The position numbers were made by a program, and so were the translations under genes. This document shows, in pieces, positions 5,277-5,954 of a stretch of DNA of 5,954 nt. Under the pieces are notes generated by a model. It did no database searches. It was not told the origin of the DNA and worked only from the letters and a program-made list of their open reading frames with translations. This DNA is from Nodosilinea sp. BSH.14 (GTDB lineage: Bacteria > Cyanobacteriota > Cyanobacteriia > Phormidesmidales > Phormidesmidaceae): positions 1 through 5,954 of the forward strand of contig JALQST010000209.1 of assembly GCA_023264315.1 (NCBI GenBank), written 5' to 3'. The stretch's first letter is position 1; each line of letters opens with the position of its first letter.

Positions 5277-5954
5277 CTAGGGTTCCCGAGGAATTGACCG
5301 GCGGTACATTTCGCAAAGGTGGGCGATCACATCAATCAGGGTGAGTCGATAGTCCAGCAGAATTTCCTCACTGCGCCCCTCCAGCTTAAGCTGCTTGGAG
5401 AATTCGTCCATCAAATCCATGTGCATTTCCACAATCACCGACACCGAGATGTCGGCCATAAAGGCTTGGTTGACAAAGGTATCGATATTTTGGTTAAGGT
5501 TGGTATCGTTGGCAAAGTACCCCAGCACTATCTTGCGATAGTCGATTCTGAGCTGGTTGAGAAGCGTCTCACGGTCAACCTGACTCATATTGCGTAGGAA
5601 GTATTCGGGATTGCGTTTGTAGTAAACGCCAAGGTAGCCCAGGCGGGCCTTCAGCTTGTCGGTGAGACGATCCTGCTGGGTGGTGAGGGGATCGGGGGAG
5701 GAATGTGTGGGATCGGCTGATCGGTCAGCGGCAGCGGAATCAGTGGATAGGGCACAGCTTTCGGCGGGCAGGGCCAAAAACTGCTGAATGGCTTGGTGGA
5801 TGGCCGGTTCTAGGTGGTCAAGGTCATCGCTGGCGGTGGCGACAATGGCCCCGTGGTAGGTTTCTGCCCAGGGCAGATAGGGACGGTTGGGCTCGGGGAT
5901 CGAGGCAGCGGGGGCCACCACCACCAAGGGAAGAAGAATGCCCGCTGCCGCCAG
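5277..5954 (-). CDS. kaiA: Circadian clock protein KaiA (N-terminus outside window)
   Basis: 225 residues ending at TAG 5279-5277. The frame is open to the right edge and the first codons (LAAAGILLPLVVVAP) align with the middle of the S. elongatus pseudo-receiver domain, so about 70 N-terminal residues lie beyond the window. A TTG at 5927 is not the real start. After the pseudo-receiver remnant comes a linker rich in Ser, Ala, Asp and Pro (about 66-95 of this fragment), then the all-helical C-terminal dimerisation and KaiC-binding domain. That domain is strongly conserved: RLGYLGVYYKRNPEYFLRN, LNQNIDTFVNQAFMAD, and EGRSEEILLDYRLTLIDV through to the terminal MYRRSIPREP. KaiA dimers bind the KaiC C-terminal peptide, pull out the A-loop and promote KaiC phosphorylation. 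KaiA is captured by KaiB-KaiC at night. It lies 153 bp upstream of kaiB and is probably transcribed from its own promoter, outside the window. Confidence 0.97.
   Translation of the reverse strand: MAAAGILLPLVVVAPAASIPEPNRPYLPWAETYHGAIVATASDDLDHLEPAIHQAIQQFLALPAESCALSTDSAAADRSADPTHSSPDPLTTQQDRLTDKLKARLGYLGVYYKRNPEYFLRNMSQVDRETLLNQLRIDYRKIVLGYFANDTNLNQNIDTFVNQAFMADISVSVIVEMHMDLMDEFSKQLKLEGRSEEILLDYRLTLIDVIAHLCEMYRRSIPREP

Noticed and set aside
5925..5927. TTG at 5927 as the start of kaiA
   Set aside because: The frame stays open to the window edge and the residues before it match the pseudo-receiver domain, so kaiA is simply truncated.
1..5954. HIP1 octamers, CRISPR array, tRNA genes, transposase fragments
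   Set aside because: A reading of both strands showed none; several GATCGC cores occur but none as the full GCGATCGC.

Overview
The window carries a cyanobacterial circadian-clock locus and its flank. The evidence is a complete kaiC, a complete kaiB and most of kaiA, in the canonical kaiA-kaiB-kaiC order on the minus strand. Base composition is GC-rich (roughly 55-60% by eye). The neighbours (a GH57/DUF3536 glycosidase, a FimT/GspH-type pilin and a DUF456 membrane protein) also suit a high-GC, Leptolyngbya/Nodosilinea-like cyanobacterium. That lineage is only an inference from general resemblance. I saw no copy of the HIP1 octamer (GCGATCGC) common in many cyanobacteria.

Layout from left to right: (1) 1-1429, minus strand: the 5' 476 codons of a GH57-type glycoside hydrolase with a DUF3536-like C-terminal part, running off the left edge. 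(2) 1430-1789: a 360-bp gap without a convincing gene. (3) 1790-2383, minus strand: a minor type IV pilin-like protein with a class III signal peptide. (4) 2384-2489: a compact divergent control region with a small inverted repeat. (5) 2490-3083, plus strand: a DUF456 membrane protein with glycine-zipper motifs. (6) 3084-3161: a G/C-run palindromic element filling almost all the space between the convergent DUF456 and kaiC genes. (7) 3169-4725 kaiC, 4809-5123 kaiB and 5277-5954 kaiA (start outside the window), all minus strand.

KaiA stimulates KaiC autophosphorylation. KaiC is the double-RecA ATPase, autokinase and autophosphatase. KaiB changes fold, binds phosphorylated KaiC and sequesters KaiA. 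The residues needed for a KaiABC oscillator that can be checked here are present: both Walker A loops, both Glu-Glu pairs, T426/S431/T432, and KaiB G89/D91. The 153-bp kaiA-kaiB gap holds a perfect TATAAT -10 for kaiBC with no recognisable -35. Upstream of it lies a perfect 15-bp tandem duplication at about -41 to -70, where an activator would bind.

No mobile element, CRISPR array, tRNA or rRNA was seen, and I found no wholly new multigene system. The most notable points are the duplicated putative operator of kaiBC, the KaiC substitutions F402 and A157 relative to Synechococcus elongatus, the palindromic element after kaiC, and a hairpin between kaiB and kaiC.
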